Positions 44,085-55,445 of a stretch of DNA of 64,000 nt are shown in pieces. The DNA is taken from assembly GCF_002288925.2 (NCBI RefSeq), contig NW_022098058.1:2890549-2954548 (forward strand), written 5' to 3'. This DNA comes from Delphinapterus leucas (Eukaryota > Chordata > Mammalia > Artiodactyla > Monodontidae). Position 1 is the first letter of the stretch, and each line of letters starts with the position of its first letter. Below the pieces are notes generated by a model, which saw only the letters and a list, made by a program, of their open reading frames with translations, ran no database searches and was not told the origin of the DNA. Made by a program: the position numbers and the translations under genes.

Positions 44085-45034
44085 GTTTGTTTTTAATTAA
44101 TTTTTATTGGAGTATAATTGCTTTACAGTGTTGTGTTAGTTTCTGCTGTACAGCAAAGGGAATCAGCCATATGTATACACATATCCCCCTCTTTTGGGGA
44201 TTTCCTTCCCATTTAGGTCACCACAGAGCAGTGAGTAGAGTTTCCTGTGCTATACAGTAAGTTCTCATTAGTTAGCTATTTTATACATAGTAGTGTATAT
44301 ATGTCAATCCCAATCTCCCAATTCATCCCACTCCCCCTTCCCCCTTGGTATCCATGTTTGTTCTCTATGTCTGTGTCACTATTTCTGCTTTGCAAATAAG
44401 ATCATCTATACCATTTTTCTAGATTCTACATATATGTGTTAATATACGATATTTGTTTTTCTCTTTCTTACTTCACTCTGTATGACAGTCTCTAAGTCCA
44501 TCCACATCTCTGCAAATGACACAATTTCATTCCTTTTTCTGGCTGAGTAATATTCCATTGTATATATGTACTGCATCTTCTTTATCCATTCATCTGTTGT
44601 TGGACACTTAGGTTGCTTCCACGTCCTGGCTATTGTAAATAGTGCTGCAGTGAACATTGGGGTGCATGTATCTTTTTGAATTATGGTTTTCTCTGGGTAT
44701 ATGCCCAGGAGTGGGATTGCTGGGACATATGATAGCTCTATTTTTAGTTTTTTAAGGAACCTCCATACTGTTCTCCATAGTGGCTGTATCAATTTACATT
44801 CCCACCAACAGTGCAGGAGGGTTTCCTTTTCTCTGCACCCTCTCCAGCATTTATTGTTTGTAGATATTTTGATGATGGCCATTCTGACCATGATGGCCAT
44901 TCTGACCATTGATTCTGACCATTTGATTATTAGACCATTTCTCTAATAATTAGTGATGTTGAGCATCTTTTCATGTGTTTGTTGGCCATGTGTATGTCTT
45001 CTTTGGAGAAATGTCTATTTATGTCTTCGTTCTG
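44085..45034 (-). mobile_element. L1, 5'-truncated, minus strand
   Basis: The tail complement (TTTTTAATTAATTTTTATTG) is at 44089-44108, followed by the 3' UTR and ORF2 end. Target duplication ATTGCTTTGGGTTTTTCTG (44067-44085) matches ATTGCTTTGATTTTCTC (45035-45051) with small changes. Confidence 0.9.
44439..44909 (-). pseudogene. L1 ORF2p C-terminal fragment
   Basis: The minus strand encodes the L1 ORF2 C-terminus with CWRGC and LLHCWWEC cysteine-rich text, [10 protein letters not shown] and MEYYSARKR. The N-terminal end ([16 protein letters not shown]) holds a short repeated peptide from a local duplication at about 44870-44910. It has no enzymatic domain and is not functional. Confidence 0.88.
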
Positions 45035-45051
45035 ATTGCTTTGATTTTCTC

Positions 45052-45904
45052 AGTGGACGGGAAGCCAAGAGTGAGGACGGGGGAGGAGGCACTAAGGGTT
45101 TAGGGAGCGGAGGAGTGAAAACAGCCGTGGAGCAGAGCTGCAGAGTGAATGAATAGGGAGATAGGGTCCAATTGCCAGATGGCGCTCGCAGCCAGGGTGG
45201 TTAAGTGAGTGTGGAAAACACAAATAATCAGTGAAGACATAAAGACCTGAGGAAATGCAACTCAGATTAAAAGCTCAAGACCAGGGACAAAATGAGAAAG
45301 CAGCACGTGGAGGGGGAGGGAGGGAAGAAGGGAAGAGAGAGAAGAAAAGAAAGAGGGGAATATGGTCATGTTTTGGATCAGCGTTATTAGGCAATTGCAC
45401 TGAAGGGTGGATGTGTTTCAGCTCCTGCGCAGGGAACACGTTGTGATGGGAAGGATGGGCAGGGAGCAAGGAGGGTGGCTGGGAGCCTGGGGCAGGAGTG
45501 GAGCCGGCAGCTGACTCGCCTGCCCGCACCACCACCTCTCATCCGCACCCCCCCAGGTGACAAACAGGCTCCTTTTTAATTTCGTTTCAGTTCTACTTGC
45601 CCTGGGGTGGAGCTTCTGTTCCTCTCTCACTTATCCCTCAGGCCCCCAAATCTCTCCTTCTCAGGTTTCTGAGGAGAAAGCTCCTCAGAGGAGCAGGTCT
45701 TCCTCCCAGGAGACTTCTCTCTCCACAGAACATCCGTAACAAAAGTCCAGAGCACAGAGGTGAGAAGCATTCCCAGCAAATTCGGTCCAGCCACACACAT
45801 CCCAGGCTTAGTGACCCCTCGCCAGAACCACACCTCGGGGTTCTGGGAAGAGAGCCAGACGCCATCAGGAGGTGGGCCCCCCCCAAGATCCCGCACTTTA
45901 ATGT
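45052..45904. other. Unassigned stretch, purine-rich part
   Basis: A GA-rich run lies at 45306-45358. Overlapping frames show no known protein. Confidence 0.4.
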
Positions 45905-46010
45905 GTGTCCGCCAAGCACTCAGCTGCTCCCCTGTTCCCAGCAGAATCACCTGTTAAAAAATGCAGATGACAGGACCCCTACCCCAAGCTGGTAGTAGGA
46001 TCTAGGGAAG
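45905..46010. mobile_element. MER5A-like fragment
   Basis: It contains CAGCAGAATCACCTGTTAAA, AATGCAGATGACAGGACCCC and CTGGTAGTAGGATCTAGGG, a diverged MER5A core. Confidence 0.55.
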
Positions 46011-46800
46011 CTTATTTACCTCAAATTCCCCTGGTGATCCTAAGACACAGCCAAGGTTGGAAACTGCCTATTCCTCTCTTTGAGCCTCGGTTTCCCCATT
46101 TGATATCAAAGTTAGTGCAAGAGTCTAGATGGAGGTTTATGGAGGCAAAGGGAGGAAGAGGTGGCCTGATAGCTTCTCCAGGCTTTGGTTTGAGGAGTCT
46201 AAGAGGACCCAAGTGGGCCAGAGGACTCTGCCTCCTGATGCTTGGGGCTGACTTAGGCTCTCACACCTCCAGGAGCATCTCAGGTGACTGGATTGAGTCC
46301 CCGGCGGGCCGGGTGTCCAAGGGTGTCACTGCACACGCTGAGGGAGGTTCCTTCCCCTCACGGGCGCCCTTCCCCTTCCCCACACAAACCCCCGCTCCTC
46401 CCTGACCAGTTGTTGCCCATCCTGTGATTTCTTTTGGAAATCTCCACTGCCATCTCTTTACTATCCCCTATTTCAGAGGGGATGGTTTCTGTACAGCATG
46501 GAGGTGGGGTGAGTTGGCAAACTGGGAGAAGACTCCACCTGGCTGAGTCACTTCAAGAAGGGGGTGGGGAGAGCAGTGCCAGCCAAAGGTCGCTTCCTGT
46601 GCGTCTTTTGTCCTGACAATAGGCGTGGCAAAGTTGTCAGCCAGGGGAACCCCAGGACGGATTTTTACTTAAGAAAAGTCACTCTGCTCCTGTGTCGATG
46701 GAGGGGGGATGGACTGGAAGAAGCCAGCCTTGAGGTCTGCACACGACTGTGAAGCCTGAGATCATTCAGGTAACCGCTGCGCAGGCTGGGGTGTGGAGAG
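46011..46800. other. Unassigned stretch
   Basis: I see no gene or repeat I can name. It becomes more GC-rich toward 46800. Confidence 0.4.
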
Positions 46801-46900
46801 GAGGAGGAAGGAGAGGTGACAGCTGCGGTAGCTGATTGGCTGGTGACGCGAGGGGGCGGAGTCAAGGGCGCCCGAGTATCTGGCTTTGAGAGCTTTGGCG
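46801..46900. promoter_or_regulatory. Candidate promoter-like cluster: CCAAT, CRE half-site, GC box
   Basis: Within about 35 bp there are GATTGGCT (inverted CCAAT box, 46833-46840), GGTGACGCG (CRE half-site, 46842-46850) and GGGGGCGGAG (GC box, 46852-46861), all in a CpG-containing stretch. A second ATTGATTG lies at 46901-46908. This spacing is common in TATA-less promoters. No transcript or exon could be tied to it, so it is only a candidate. Confidence 0.4.
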
Positions 46901-47150
46901 ATTGATTGTAGACACTGTTTGAGGAGATGGGAAAGCGGAGGAAAGGGACCATGTTATCTCCAGATTTAAGCCCCTAGTGCCAAGTGGCAGACCGGTTGTA
47001 AAGGTGCTGAAGTGCTTCCATGTCCTCTTGGTGAGACCTCGGAGAGACTGTTTCTGTTTTCATGGCAGGAGAGTGACCAGGGCTGTGGCACCAGGGTTAA
47101 AGTCCCCATCAGACCCAAAGGAACCCTGGTATGAATTAGAAAAAGGTGAC
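46901..47150. other. Unassigned stretch
   Basis: I see no gene or repeat I can name. Confidence 0.35.
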
Positions 47151-47159
47151 CCCCCAGAG

Positions 47160-48275
47160 AATGCGAGAAAATGTTTGCAAATCAAATGTCTGATATGGGT
47201 CTAGTATCTAGAATATATTAAAAATTCTTAAAATTAATGCTAAAAAGCAAACAACCCAACTTAAAAAAAAATGGACAAAAGATCTGAATAGACATTTCTC
47301 CAAAGAAGATATACAAACGGCCAATAAACACTTGCAAAGATGCTCAGCATCATTAGTCATTAGGTAAATGCAAATCAAAACCAATGAGATATCATTTCAC
47401 ACCCAGTAGGATGGATATGTAAAAGGAAAAACAAAACAAAACAAAACAAAAAACAGATAAGTTGGCAAAGATGTGGAGACTTTGGAACCCTTGAACATTG
47501 CTGATGGAAATGTAGAATGGTGCAGCTGCCCTGGAGAGCAGTTTGGTGATTCCTCAAAAAATTAAGCCTAGAATCACCATATGATCCAGCAATTCCATTC
47601 CCAGGTATATATCTAAGAGAATAAAAACATAGGTTCAGGGCTTCCCTGGTGGTGCAGTGGTTGAGAGTCTGCCTGCCGATGCAGGGGACACGGGTTCGTG
47701 CCCCGGTCCGGGAGGATCCCACATGCCGCAGCGCAACTGGGCCCGTGAGCCATGGCCACTGAGCCTGCGCGTCTGGAGCCTGTGCTCCACAACGGGAGAG
47801 GCCACAACGGTGAGAGGCCTGCGTATTGCAAAAAAAAAACCCCCAAAAAACCATAGGTTCATATAAAACCTCATACAAGCATACAGGAATGTTCATAGCA
47901 GCATTTTGTATGACAGCCAAAAAGAGGTAACCACCTGTGTGTCCCTCAACTGATGAATGAATACACAAAATGTGGAATATCCACACAATGGGATATTATA
48001 CAGTCATAAAAAGGAATGAGGTACCTATATATGCTGCAACATAGATAAACCTCGAAAACGTTATGCTAAATGAAAGAAGACCGTCACGTCAGACAACACT
48101 GTGGAGTTGATTCTATTTATATGAAAGTGAAGAATAGGGAAATCTATAGAGACAGAAAGTAGATTAGCGGTTGTGAAGGAGATATGGAGTTATTTGCGGG
48201 GGGGGGGGGTGGAAATGTTCTGGAAATGGATAGTGGAGATGGTTGCACAAAATTGTGAATGTACTAAAGCCACCC
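47160..48275 (+). mobile_element. Old L1 3' part, split by SINE
   Basis: Plus-strand L1 ORF2 and 3' UTR text: GACATTTCTCCAAAGAAGAT at 47291, ATATGATCCAGCAATTCCAT at 47579, and after the SINE TGTTCATAGCAGCATTTTGT and GGGATATTATACAGTCATAA. A G run lies at 48199-48209. Frames are broken throughout. Confidence 0.87.
47638..47844 (+). mobile_element. CHR-2-type SINE nested in L1
   Basis: The full CHR-2 body has a short A-rich tail. Target duplication AAAAACATAGGTTCA (47623-47637) matches AAAAACCATAGGTTCA (47846-47861). Confidence 0.95.
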
Positions 48276-48640
48276 AAGGAGCAAAAGAAGCCCTTCTTCC
48301 CCTTTAGGCACATGGTTGACTTTGGCGCCAGCTCCAAGATCTCTCTGCACAGTCCTCCAGCTGAAATTCCACCAACACAAATTCCCTAACCAAGCCTCTT
48401 CCACACGCCCAGACTTGCTCATTCTTGTCACTCTAGCTACGCTCCTTTTTTGACTTCACATACCCTGGGAGCCTCCCGGGGACTCACTCTGCCCCTTCAG
48501 ACCTTCCCATGCCCCCACCCTTTCCACTAAACCACCTCCCCATTTAAAAACCCTGCTGCCTGCTCACCTCTTCCTGGAACCTCTCTTAGAGGAAACCCAC
48601 TGACCTCCCATCAACCATTTGCACTTGTAAAAACACCCAA
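48276..48640. other. Unassigned stretch
   Basis: CT-rich text, possibly a decayed L2. No gene is seen. Confidence 0.4.
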
Positions 48641-48644
48641 TTGC

Positions 48645-48750
48645 TGGGTTTTACCCTGGGCTCTGCCACTTAAAGCCTGTGTGACTTTGTGAGAATCATA
48701 TAACTTCTCTGGGTCTCAGTGTCCTCATCTATAAAACGCACATTGCCATG
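48645..48750 (+). repeat. MIR SINE fragment
   Basis: It contains CCCTGGGCTCTGCCACTTAA and CTTCTCTGGGTCTCAGTGTC. Confidence 0.75.
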
Positions 48751-48751
48751 T

Positions 48752-49155
48752 GTCTTAGTCTGCTCATGCTGCCATAAGATACCATAGCTTGGGTGGCTTA
48801 AACAACATATACTTATCTTTTCTCAGTTCTGGAGGCTGGAATCTGAGATCAGGGTGCCAGCATGGTTGGGTTCTGGTGAGAACTCTCTTCCTGGCTTGTG
48901 GCAGATAGCTGTCTTCCCACTGTGTCCTCACATGGCCTTCTCTCTGTGTATGTGCATGGAGAGAGAGAAAACAAGCTCTCTGCTGTCTCTTATAAGGCCA
49001 CTAATCCCATGATGAGTCCCCACCCTCATGACCTCATCTAACCCTAATTACCTCCCAAAGGCCCCACATCCATATACCATCATATTGGGGGTTAGGACTT
49101 TGACATATAAAATTGGGAGGGGGGAGGCACAAACATTCAGTCCATAATGCTATGC
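48752..49155 (+). repeat. MaLR LTR (MST/MLT1-like)
   Basis: It starts TGTCTTAGTCTGCTCATGCT and contains GGGTGGCTTAAACAACATAT, TCTTATAAGGCCACTAATCC, CTCATGACCTCATCTAACCC and the GGGGGTTAGGACTTTGACAT end. Confidence 0.85.
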
Positions 49156-49535
49156 TTATCTGCCAGATGGGATTCCATGGAATTATGGATGTGTAAAGCT
49201 TTGTAAGTGCAAAGTGCCAGACCCCTATGAAGGCTTATTATTTTTCATCATTCATGTATAGACGTGCACGTGTTTCCCTTCAGGGAAATACCCAACACTC
49301 TTTGCAAGCATCTGACCTCTACTAGTCTGGTGCTCAAGGGCAGGGGATGTGTCTGCTGCTTTTTGAGTGTTCTCTCAACCTATAAGGCTCGACTACCAGA
49401 AGACAGAATCCAAAATTCTCTCCCTCCTGGGATCCTAGAGCCGCGTTTTGCCTTGGATCATAGGTATTTGAGTTTCTGACTCTCGGGCCTGAGCGTGAAG
49501 TCCTTAAGGTCAGGGGTTCTGCAGGGAGAGACTTC
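49156..49535. other. Unassigned stretch
   Basis: I see no gene or repeat I can name. Confidence 0.4.
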
Positions 49536-49539
49536 ACGG

Positions 49540-49675
49540 TTCTAAACCTCCGTTTCCTTGTCTATGAATGGGGATAATAAGAGTGCCTGTCTCACAGCAT
49601 TATTGGGGGGAGGGGCTAAATGAAAAACCACATGGTAAGCTCACAATAAATGTTGGTGATGAAGATAAAGGTGAA
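49540..49675 (+). repeat. MIR SINE fragment
   Basis: It contains CCGTTTCCTTGTCTATGAAT, GGGATAATAAGAGTGCCTGT and CACAATAAATGTTGGTGATG. Confidence 0.8.
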
Positions 49676-49689
49676 AAAAGAAAAAGATA

Positions 49690-49868
49690 TAAATGATGAA
49701 TTAGTTGTCTCTTGCTACATAACAAATCACTCTGACATGTAGTAACTCAAAACGTCAGTAATCACTTTTTCTCTCTCATGGTTTTTGTGGGTGAAGAATT
49801 CAGGAGCACCTGGGCTAGGCAGTTCTATCCCAAATTCTCTCATGAGGCTGGGTTTTAGTCCTCTGAAG
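49690..49868 (+). repeat. MLT1-like LTR, left part, split by SINE
   Basis: It starts TTAGTTGTCTCTTGCTACAT with AACAAATCACTC. The right part continues at 50240-50577 (CTGAAGGTTTGACTTGGTGG to CTAGCTACCACAG). Confidence 0.75.
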
Positions 49869-50239
49869 CCTTTTTTTTTTTTTTAATGGTACAACCACTT
49901 TTTATTTTTAAATTAATTTATTAATTAATTTATTTTTTGGCTGCGTTGGTTCTTCGTTGCTGTGCACGGGCTTTCTCTAGTTGCAGTGGGCGGGGGCTAC
50001 TTTTTGTTGTGGTGCATGGGCTTCTCATTGTGGTGGCTTCTCTTGATGCGCAGCACGGGCTCTAGGCGCACAGGCTTCAGTAGTTGTGGTATGCGGGCTT
50101 TAGAGCGCAGGCTCAGTAGTTGTGGCACACAGGCTTCGTTGCTCCGCGGCATGTGGGATCTTCCCAGACCAGGGTTCAAACCCATGTCCCCGGCATTGGC
50201 AGGTGGATTCTTAACGACTGCACCACCAGGGAAGTCCAA
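49869..50239 (-). mobile_element. CHR-1-type SINE nested in MLT1
   Basis: The minus-strand body holds a TTAATTAATTTATT tail at 49910-49935 and the head complement CACCACCAGGGAAGTCC at 50221-50237. A short duplication CTGAAG flanks it (49863-49868 and 50241-50246). Confidence 0.92.
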
Positions 50240-50577
50240 TCTGAAGGTTTGACTTGGTGGAAGGATTCATTTCCAAGTGGCTCACTCACATGTCCCGAAA
50301 TTAGTGCCGGAGGCTTGGTTCCTCTCCAGGTGGGCTTCTCCACAGAGCTGTTTGAGTGTCCTTACAACATGGCTTCTGGCTTACCCATTGAACGATCCGA
50401 GTCCAAGGGGGAAGCTGCAATACTTTTTATGATCTAGATTCAGAAGTCGTACACTGTCACTTCTGCAGAATTCTGTTGGTCACACAGGTCAGCCCTAATT
50501 TAATGTGGGCTATACATAAACATAAATACCAGCAGGTGAGGGTCATTGAGGCCCATCTTGGGCCTAGCTACCACAGT
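50240..50577 (+). repeat. MLT1-like LTR, right part
   Basis: It contains GATTCATTTCCAAGTGGCTC, GGGCTTCTCCACAGAGCTGT and ends CTAGCTACCACAG, completing the element begun at 49690. Confidence 0.72.
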
Positions 50578-50990
50578 ATATTCTTCATGGGAGACCAAGT
50601 GTCCAGCCACTAGAAAGTGGCACATCCAGGATTTGAATTTAAGTGTGTCTAGCTCAGACTCCGAGATCTTAACCATTACCTTATGCTCACACCCATGATC
50701 TCCATGTAAGCAATCACTTATTCATTCAGCAACCCTTGTCTAAGCACCAACTGTACTATGGGTGTGCTAGATGCTGGTGATGCCTTTGCCCTCAAGGAGA
50801 CTCACAGTCTGGAAGGTGTGTGGGTGGCAGAGCTAGATCCAGCTCTGAAGCATCCTGGCTTCTAGTTCACTACCTTTTCTGTTCTGGGATGTTTGCATCA
50901 CAGGGGGAAATCACTGAAGCTTGGCAACTCTTTTAGCAAAAGGAGGTGGAGGGGAATTACAGAAAATGAACTGAACTTGCAGCCAGAAAT
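50578..50990. other. Unassigned stretch
   Basis: MIR/L2-like text occurs near 50600-50860 (GGATTTGAATTTAAGTGTGT, TTATTCATTCAGCAACCC), but fragments are too short to assign. Confidence 0.4.
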
Positions 50991-50994
50991 ACTG

Positions 50995-51110
50995 GGTCAA
51001 GATCTGTCTCTGACACTGATTTGCAGAATGCCTTTCGTAAGTCCCTCTTCCTCTCTGGGCTCAACTTCCCCATTTGCAGAATTACCTGTAAGGACCTTGA
51101 CTGTGTGAAT
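50995..51110 (+). repeat. MIR SINE fragment
   Basis: It contains GGGTCAAGATCTGTCTCTGA and CTCTCTGGGCTCAACTTCCC. Confidence 0.65.
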
Positions 51111-51114
51111 AGTT

Positions 51115-51600
51115 CATTCATTCAGTTATCATTTATTGAGTACCTACTATGGGCCCAGCACTGTGCTAAGTGCTGGAGACAGAGCTAGAACATGACAGAA
51201 TCCCTACCTTCCAGCTGTTCACATCCAAATGGAGGCTGAGAGACAATCAACAAACCAGGAAAAAGACCACTACAGACAGCCTGTGAACTATGAAGGGTGA
51301 AGCGATTGGTGGAGCATGACTTCATCCAGGGAAGCCTTCTCCAAAGAGCAGCAACTGAGCACAGACTGAATGATGATGAGGTGTCCCTGGGGAGACGGGA
51401 GTACGAGCATCCCAGGCAGAGGGAACAGAAGGCAAAGGCCCCAAGTCAGGACAAAAGTTTGCTGTGTCTGCTTACAACAGGGATGCCAGGGTGCTTGGAG
51501 GGAGTAAGTCCAGGCCCAAGGGTGAGAGATGAGGACAGAGGGGTGTAGGAGGTATGTGGGCTGAATTCTAAGTGGGTTGGGAATCCTTTAGAGGGTTTGC
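51115..51600 (+). repeat. Unclassified old interspersed repeat, copy 3 (partial)
   Basis: The order is TTATTGAGTACCTACTATGG, CTGAGAGACAATCAACAAAC, GCATCCCAGGCAGAGGGAAC and AGGCAAAGGCCCCAAGTCAG, the same order as in copies 1 and 2. Confidence 0.55.
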
Positions 51601-51940
51601 AATAAGAGCGGCTTGCTGTGTGTCACAAGGGCCCTCTGCCTGTTGTGTGGGGAGTGGGTTGCAGAGGGCAAGGGTCTGGGTTCTTTTTGGCCAAGACCTC
51701 CAGACAGCCCAGACTGGGACGTGGAAGGCAGGGACACCCTGTATCACCAGTCCCTGAGCTCACCAGCCATCTATCTTGCAGGGCCAGTGGGACATGGAAG
51801 TTGGCTCCAGGGGAGCCAGTTGCCAGGAAAGGCAACCTGGAGCTTGGGCCCCAGAAGCCATTCCTTAAATTCTCCATGAAGTTTTCCCAAACAGCCTTGG
51901 AACTTCCAGTGCCTTTTCTAGACAATGGGAATTGACCTCT
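51601..51940. other. Unassigned stretch
   Basis: Three overlapping frames but no recognisable protein. Confidence 0.4.
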
Positions 51941-51944
51941 GGTT

Positions 51945-52205
51945 GGGTTAACATAAACTCCCTCACCCTGGCATTCAAGGCCCTCCCAATCTGGGCCCCA
52001 GTCTGCCTTCCAGACCCACCTCCCATGATCTCCAGCTTGCTCAGGACATCTCAGCTTCTCACCATCCCTGAATGCTCTCTTTACTTTCCTCCCTCCAAGG
52101 GTTTGTTCCCCCTGTTCCTTTACCTGAAATACTTTGCCTCTCTGAACCAGATCTTGATCAGTTATCTTTCAAGCTCCATCTCAAAATGCATATCTTTCAT
52201 AATGA
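51945..52205 (+). repeat. L2 LINE fragment
   Basis: The order is GGCATTCAAGGCCCTCCCAA, CTGGGCCCCAGTCTGCCTTC, CCTGAAATACTTTGCCTCTC and CAAGCTCCATCTCAAAATGC. Confidence 0.75.
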
Positions 52206-52224
52206 CGTTGCCTGTCTCTCTATT

Positions 52225-52410
52225 TGCATATTTTTAAAGGTTTTTATTAACATTTTTTATTATGGTAAAATAGACATAACATTAAATTTATCATTTATCC
52301 ATTTTTAAGTGTACAATTCACTGGCATTAAGTACATTCACAATTCATATCCCCACTATCCATTTCCATAAATTTAAATCATCCCAAATAGATGCTCTGTA
52401 TCCATATAAA
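52225..52410 (-). mobile_element. Old L1 3' UTR fragment
   Basis: ATTATGGTAAAATAGACATA and AAGTGTACAATTCACTGGCA are the familiar old L1 3' UTR in reverse. Confidence 0.78.
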
Positions 52411-52419
52411 AGCTTCTTA

Positions 52420-52700
52420 GTGGAGGCTGTATTCATAACTCTGTCAGTTACAAGTGGCAAAAGGCCAACTCAAACAGTTATTCTAGGAATAGAATCCATT
52501 GGCTCACATAGATGAAAAGTCCAGGTTAGCCTTCAGGCGTGGCTGGATCTAGGAACCCAAGCAATATCATCAGGCACCCACATCTCTTTTTTGTGTGGTT
52601 ACTGCCTCTCCTGGGCTTTCAAAGAGTGCTGAGGGCTTACCTCTTCGTGGCACCAGCATAGCACATTATTTTTGAAATGTTAGCCTCTGTGTTGTTAAGG
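52420..52700. repeat. Unclassified old interspersed repeat
   Basis: It contains TCAGTTACAAGTGGCAAAAG, AACCATTGGCTC-type text and TCAGGCGTGGCTGGATCTAG. It resembles 21905-22056 and 33690-34080. Confidence 0.45.
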
Positions 52701-52704
52701 AAGA

Positions 52705-53400
52705 TGTGATTTTTTAAAACTGAGGTATAATTTACATATGGTAAAATGCACAAATATTAAAAATTTTTCCTATCTGTATACCTGTGTTATCATCCCAAAG
52801 ATCAAAGTTTAGAACTTTTCCAGCAGTCACTTCCGGTGCCCCTCCTAGGTCAATAACAGTCACCCTCCTTCTCCCCAAGAGGTAACCACTTCTAAAACTA
52901 TAGACTAGTTCTGCCAGTTACTGAACTTCATATAAGTATTGATAGAATTATATAATATTTACTCTTTCGTGTTTGGTTTCTTTTATTCAGAATGATGATT
53001 TTGACTTTTGTGTTTTGTGGACAGCAATAGTTCATCTACTTTTATGGTTGTGTGGTATCACATAGTATGAACTTACCAAAATTTGGTTTTTCAAACTCCT
53101 GTTGATGGATATTTGGGTGGTCTCCAGTTTGGGCTATTATGAATAAAGTTGTTATGATTTATGCACTGTCTTTTGTAGACATATGTTTTCATTTCTCTTG
53201 GAGATATACCTAGGAGTGGAATTTCTGGATCATAAGGTAGATCTATGTTTATTAAAGTTGCCAAGTGGTGTTCCAAAGTGCCTATACAACTTCACATTCC
53301 CAGAGTTCCTTCCAGTGGCTCCACATCCTGGCCAACACTTGATGTTGTCAGTCTTCTTAATTCTAGCTATTCTGGGGGCAGGGGGAAATGGAGGGAGCTC
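52705..53400 (-). mobile_element. Old L1 fragment
   Basis: Plus-strand landmarks ACTGAGGTATAATTTACATA, CTCCAGTTTGGGCTATTATG and GATATACCTAGGAGTGGAAT mark a reverse-oriented old L1 3' end. A minus frame at 53091-53276 retains LPYDPEIPLLGISP, the L1 ORF2 C-terminal text. Confidence 0.83.
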
Positions 53401-54610
53401 ATCGGGTTGTTTTTCATTCTTGTTAATTTCTGTTACCCAGAAGGCTTACATGTAATCCCCTGCCACCACCATTACAACAAAAAAATAGTAGGCTATTGTT
53501 TCAAGGCTACTGTCCTTTTCTGGCCCTGCAGAAAAAGAGAAACCAGAATCTTTTCCTGGTTTTTGAGTTTCAAAAATTTAGGGTCTCAGGGCAACAGGAA
53601 AAGGCTTTTGTGCATTGATGACATGATTGATATGGGAAAATGCAGGGGGTTTAAGAGTAAGGTTCTGCCTCCCTGAAACTAGACAAAAGTTTCTAGAGAA
53701 GAGTGAGGAGAGGGCTGGAGCATCAGCAAAGGGGGATATGAATGGTGTAACCCCTGAGGAAAGTAAGAGTAGAACCTGCCTCTTCTAGGGGCACAGCCCT
53801 AAACTTGGAGAGACCACAGAATCCCCAGATAAGTCCAAGGAAATTTAATGTGGAAAGGACCTGTGCTTTTCTCCTAGGCAGACTCTCTAGTAGAAAAATG
53901 GCTGTGTGTGGCTGGGCAGAAGAATCTCATATGTCTAACAGAGTTCCCTGTGCCCTGGGGGCCATCAGAGCTGAGCAATGGTTCCCGTGCACTTGGAAGG
54001 GCCCTGGAAGCAGCTGAGAGAGGGGGTGAGACTTCAGAACAAGGGACAACTTAGCAGTGGCCTGCGTAGGTGGGTGATCCCTCCTCAAATAGGAATAAAG
54101 ATGTCTCAACAGATGTCAGCATGGATAAGTGATGATGCACCCCAGATGCTCCCCACAAGATCCCTAGAACTGAGACACCACCCCCAGAGAAATAGGAAAA
54201 TCTCAACTTACCTGAGATTAACGTTTCCCACCTAATATGGGAGATCATAGCAGAGACTGAGCTCGCTTAACCAAAATAAAGTTAACTTTCTTGCTCACCT
54301 GAGCTCATGGACTGAACTTGGACCACTGTTGCATTTTCCACCTGGTATTAGGCTTGTCTCTTTATATTCCTTTCCTCTCCTTGAGACTGTAACTGGAGGT
54401 CAGGGATAAGGTCTGATTCATCCTGGAATCAGCGACCTCCTGGCTCAGAGTAGGGGCTTGGTGAAAATTGGTTAAATATTGACTGTAAGCTCCCTGAGGG
54501 CAGGGAAAGAAAGAGGGCTACACGGCTGAGCACCTACAATGGGTAAAGCCCTGTGCTGTGTTATCCACATTGGCTGCCATGAGAGGTCAGACTATGATTA
54601 TCCCGTTTTG
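53401..54610. other. Unassigned stretch
   Basis: About 1.2 kb without a recognised gene. A short L2/MIR-like end may lie at 54480-54600. Confidence 0.4.
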
Positions 54611-54617
54611 CAGATAA

Positions 54618-54805
54618 GCGCATTAACAGCCAGAATTTACTGAGCACTCACCAGGCGCCAGGCACTTCACAGACACTAACTCGTGTAACCCTCACTACAA
54701 GCTGATGAGGCCGACACTGTTATTACCCCCATTTTACAGATGGGGAAACTGAGGCATGGAGCACTGACGTGATTGTGATGGGATTTGAATCCAGGCTGCA
54801 TGATT
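54618..54805 (-). repeat. MIR SINE, nearly complete
   Basis: The order is AATTTACTGAGCACTCACCA, CCCATTTTACAGATGGGGAA and GGATTTGAATCCAGGCTGCA. Confidence 0.85.
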
Positions 54806-54819
54806 CCAACACCCCTGGG

Positions 54820-55015
54820 CCCATTCCCAGCCCTGTGCCCATGCTCCCTGCATGGTCCACTCTTCCTCTTTAATCCCTGCCCATCTCACTGGCGAACTCT
54901 TCACAACCTCCACACCTACTCTGACTTCCTTGATGCTCAAGAATGGAAATATTCACTCTTCCGTCCTTCACTCCTTTGCTCCCATAACACTTTATTTTTA
55001 GGATTTGTATAAGTA
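54820..55015 (+). repeat. L2-like fragment
   Basis: CTTCACTCCTTTGCTCCCAT and CACTTTATTTTTAGGATTTG fit L2 text, but it is weak. Confidence 0.4.
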
Positions 55016-55445
55016 AGGATTTTGTTTATCTGCATGTACGAGAAAATCCTAAGTAATAGTGGCGTAAGAAGTTTGTTTCTTTCTTATGTAAAATAAGCAT
55101 AAAGATATATAATCCGGGGCTAATAGAGCAGCTCCATTGTGTTGGTGACTAAGGCTATCTTATCTGTTCCATCATCCTAGTATTGTGATCCCTTCACAAG
55201 GTGACAGTATAGGTCAAAAGGGTTACTAAAGCTCCAGCCATTGCATCTACATTCCAAGTGGCAGAGAATAGAAAAGGAGATTGGCTGTTCCCTTTAAAAA
55301 GACTTCCCAGAAACCCCCACAACCTTTCCCCTTACATCTCATGGACCAGATTTTGTCACATGATCACAACTCACTACAAGGGAGGCTGGGAAATACAATC
55401 TTTTAGTTGGAAGTTGAGAGAATGGCTATTAAGAAGAAAATCAGT
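55016..55445. repeat. Unclassified old repeat candidate
   Basis: GCTCCAGCCATTGCATCTAC, CCTTACATCTCATGGACCAG and GGGAGGCTGGGAAATACAAT resemble a widespread mammalian repeat I cannot name. Confidence 0.45.

Noticed and set aside
47375..47986. 203-codon minus-strand open frame
   Set aside because: It is antisense to an L1 and a CHR-2 SINE, which between them account for all of it.
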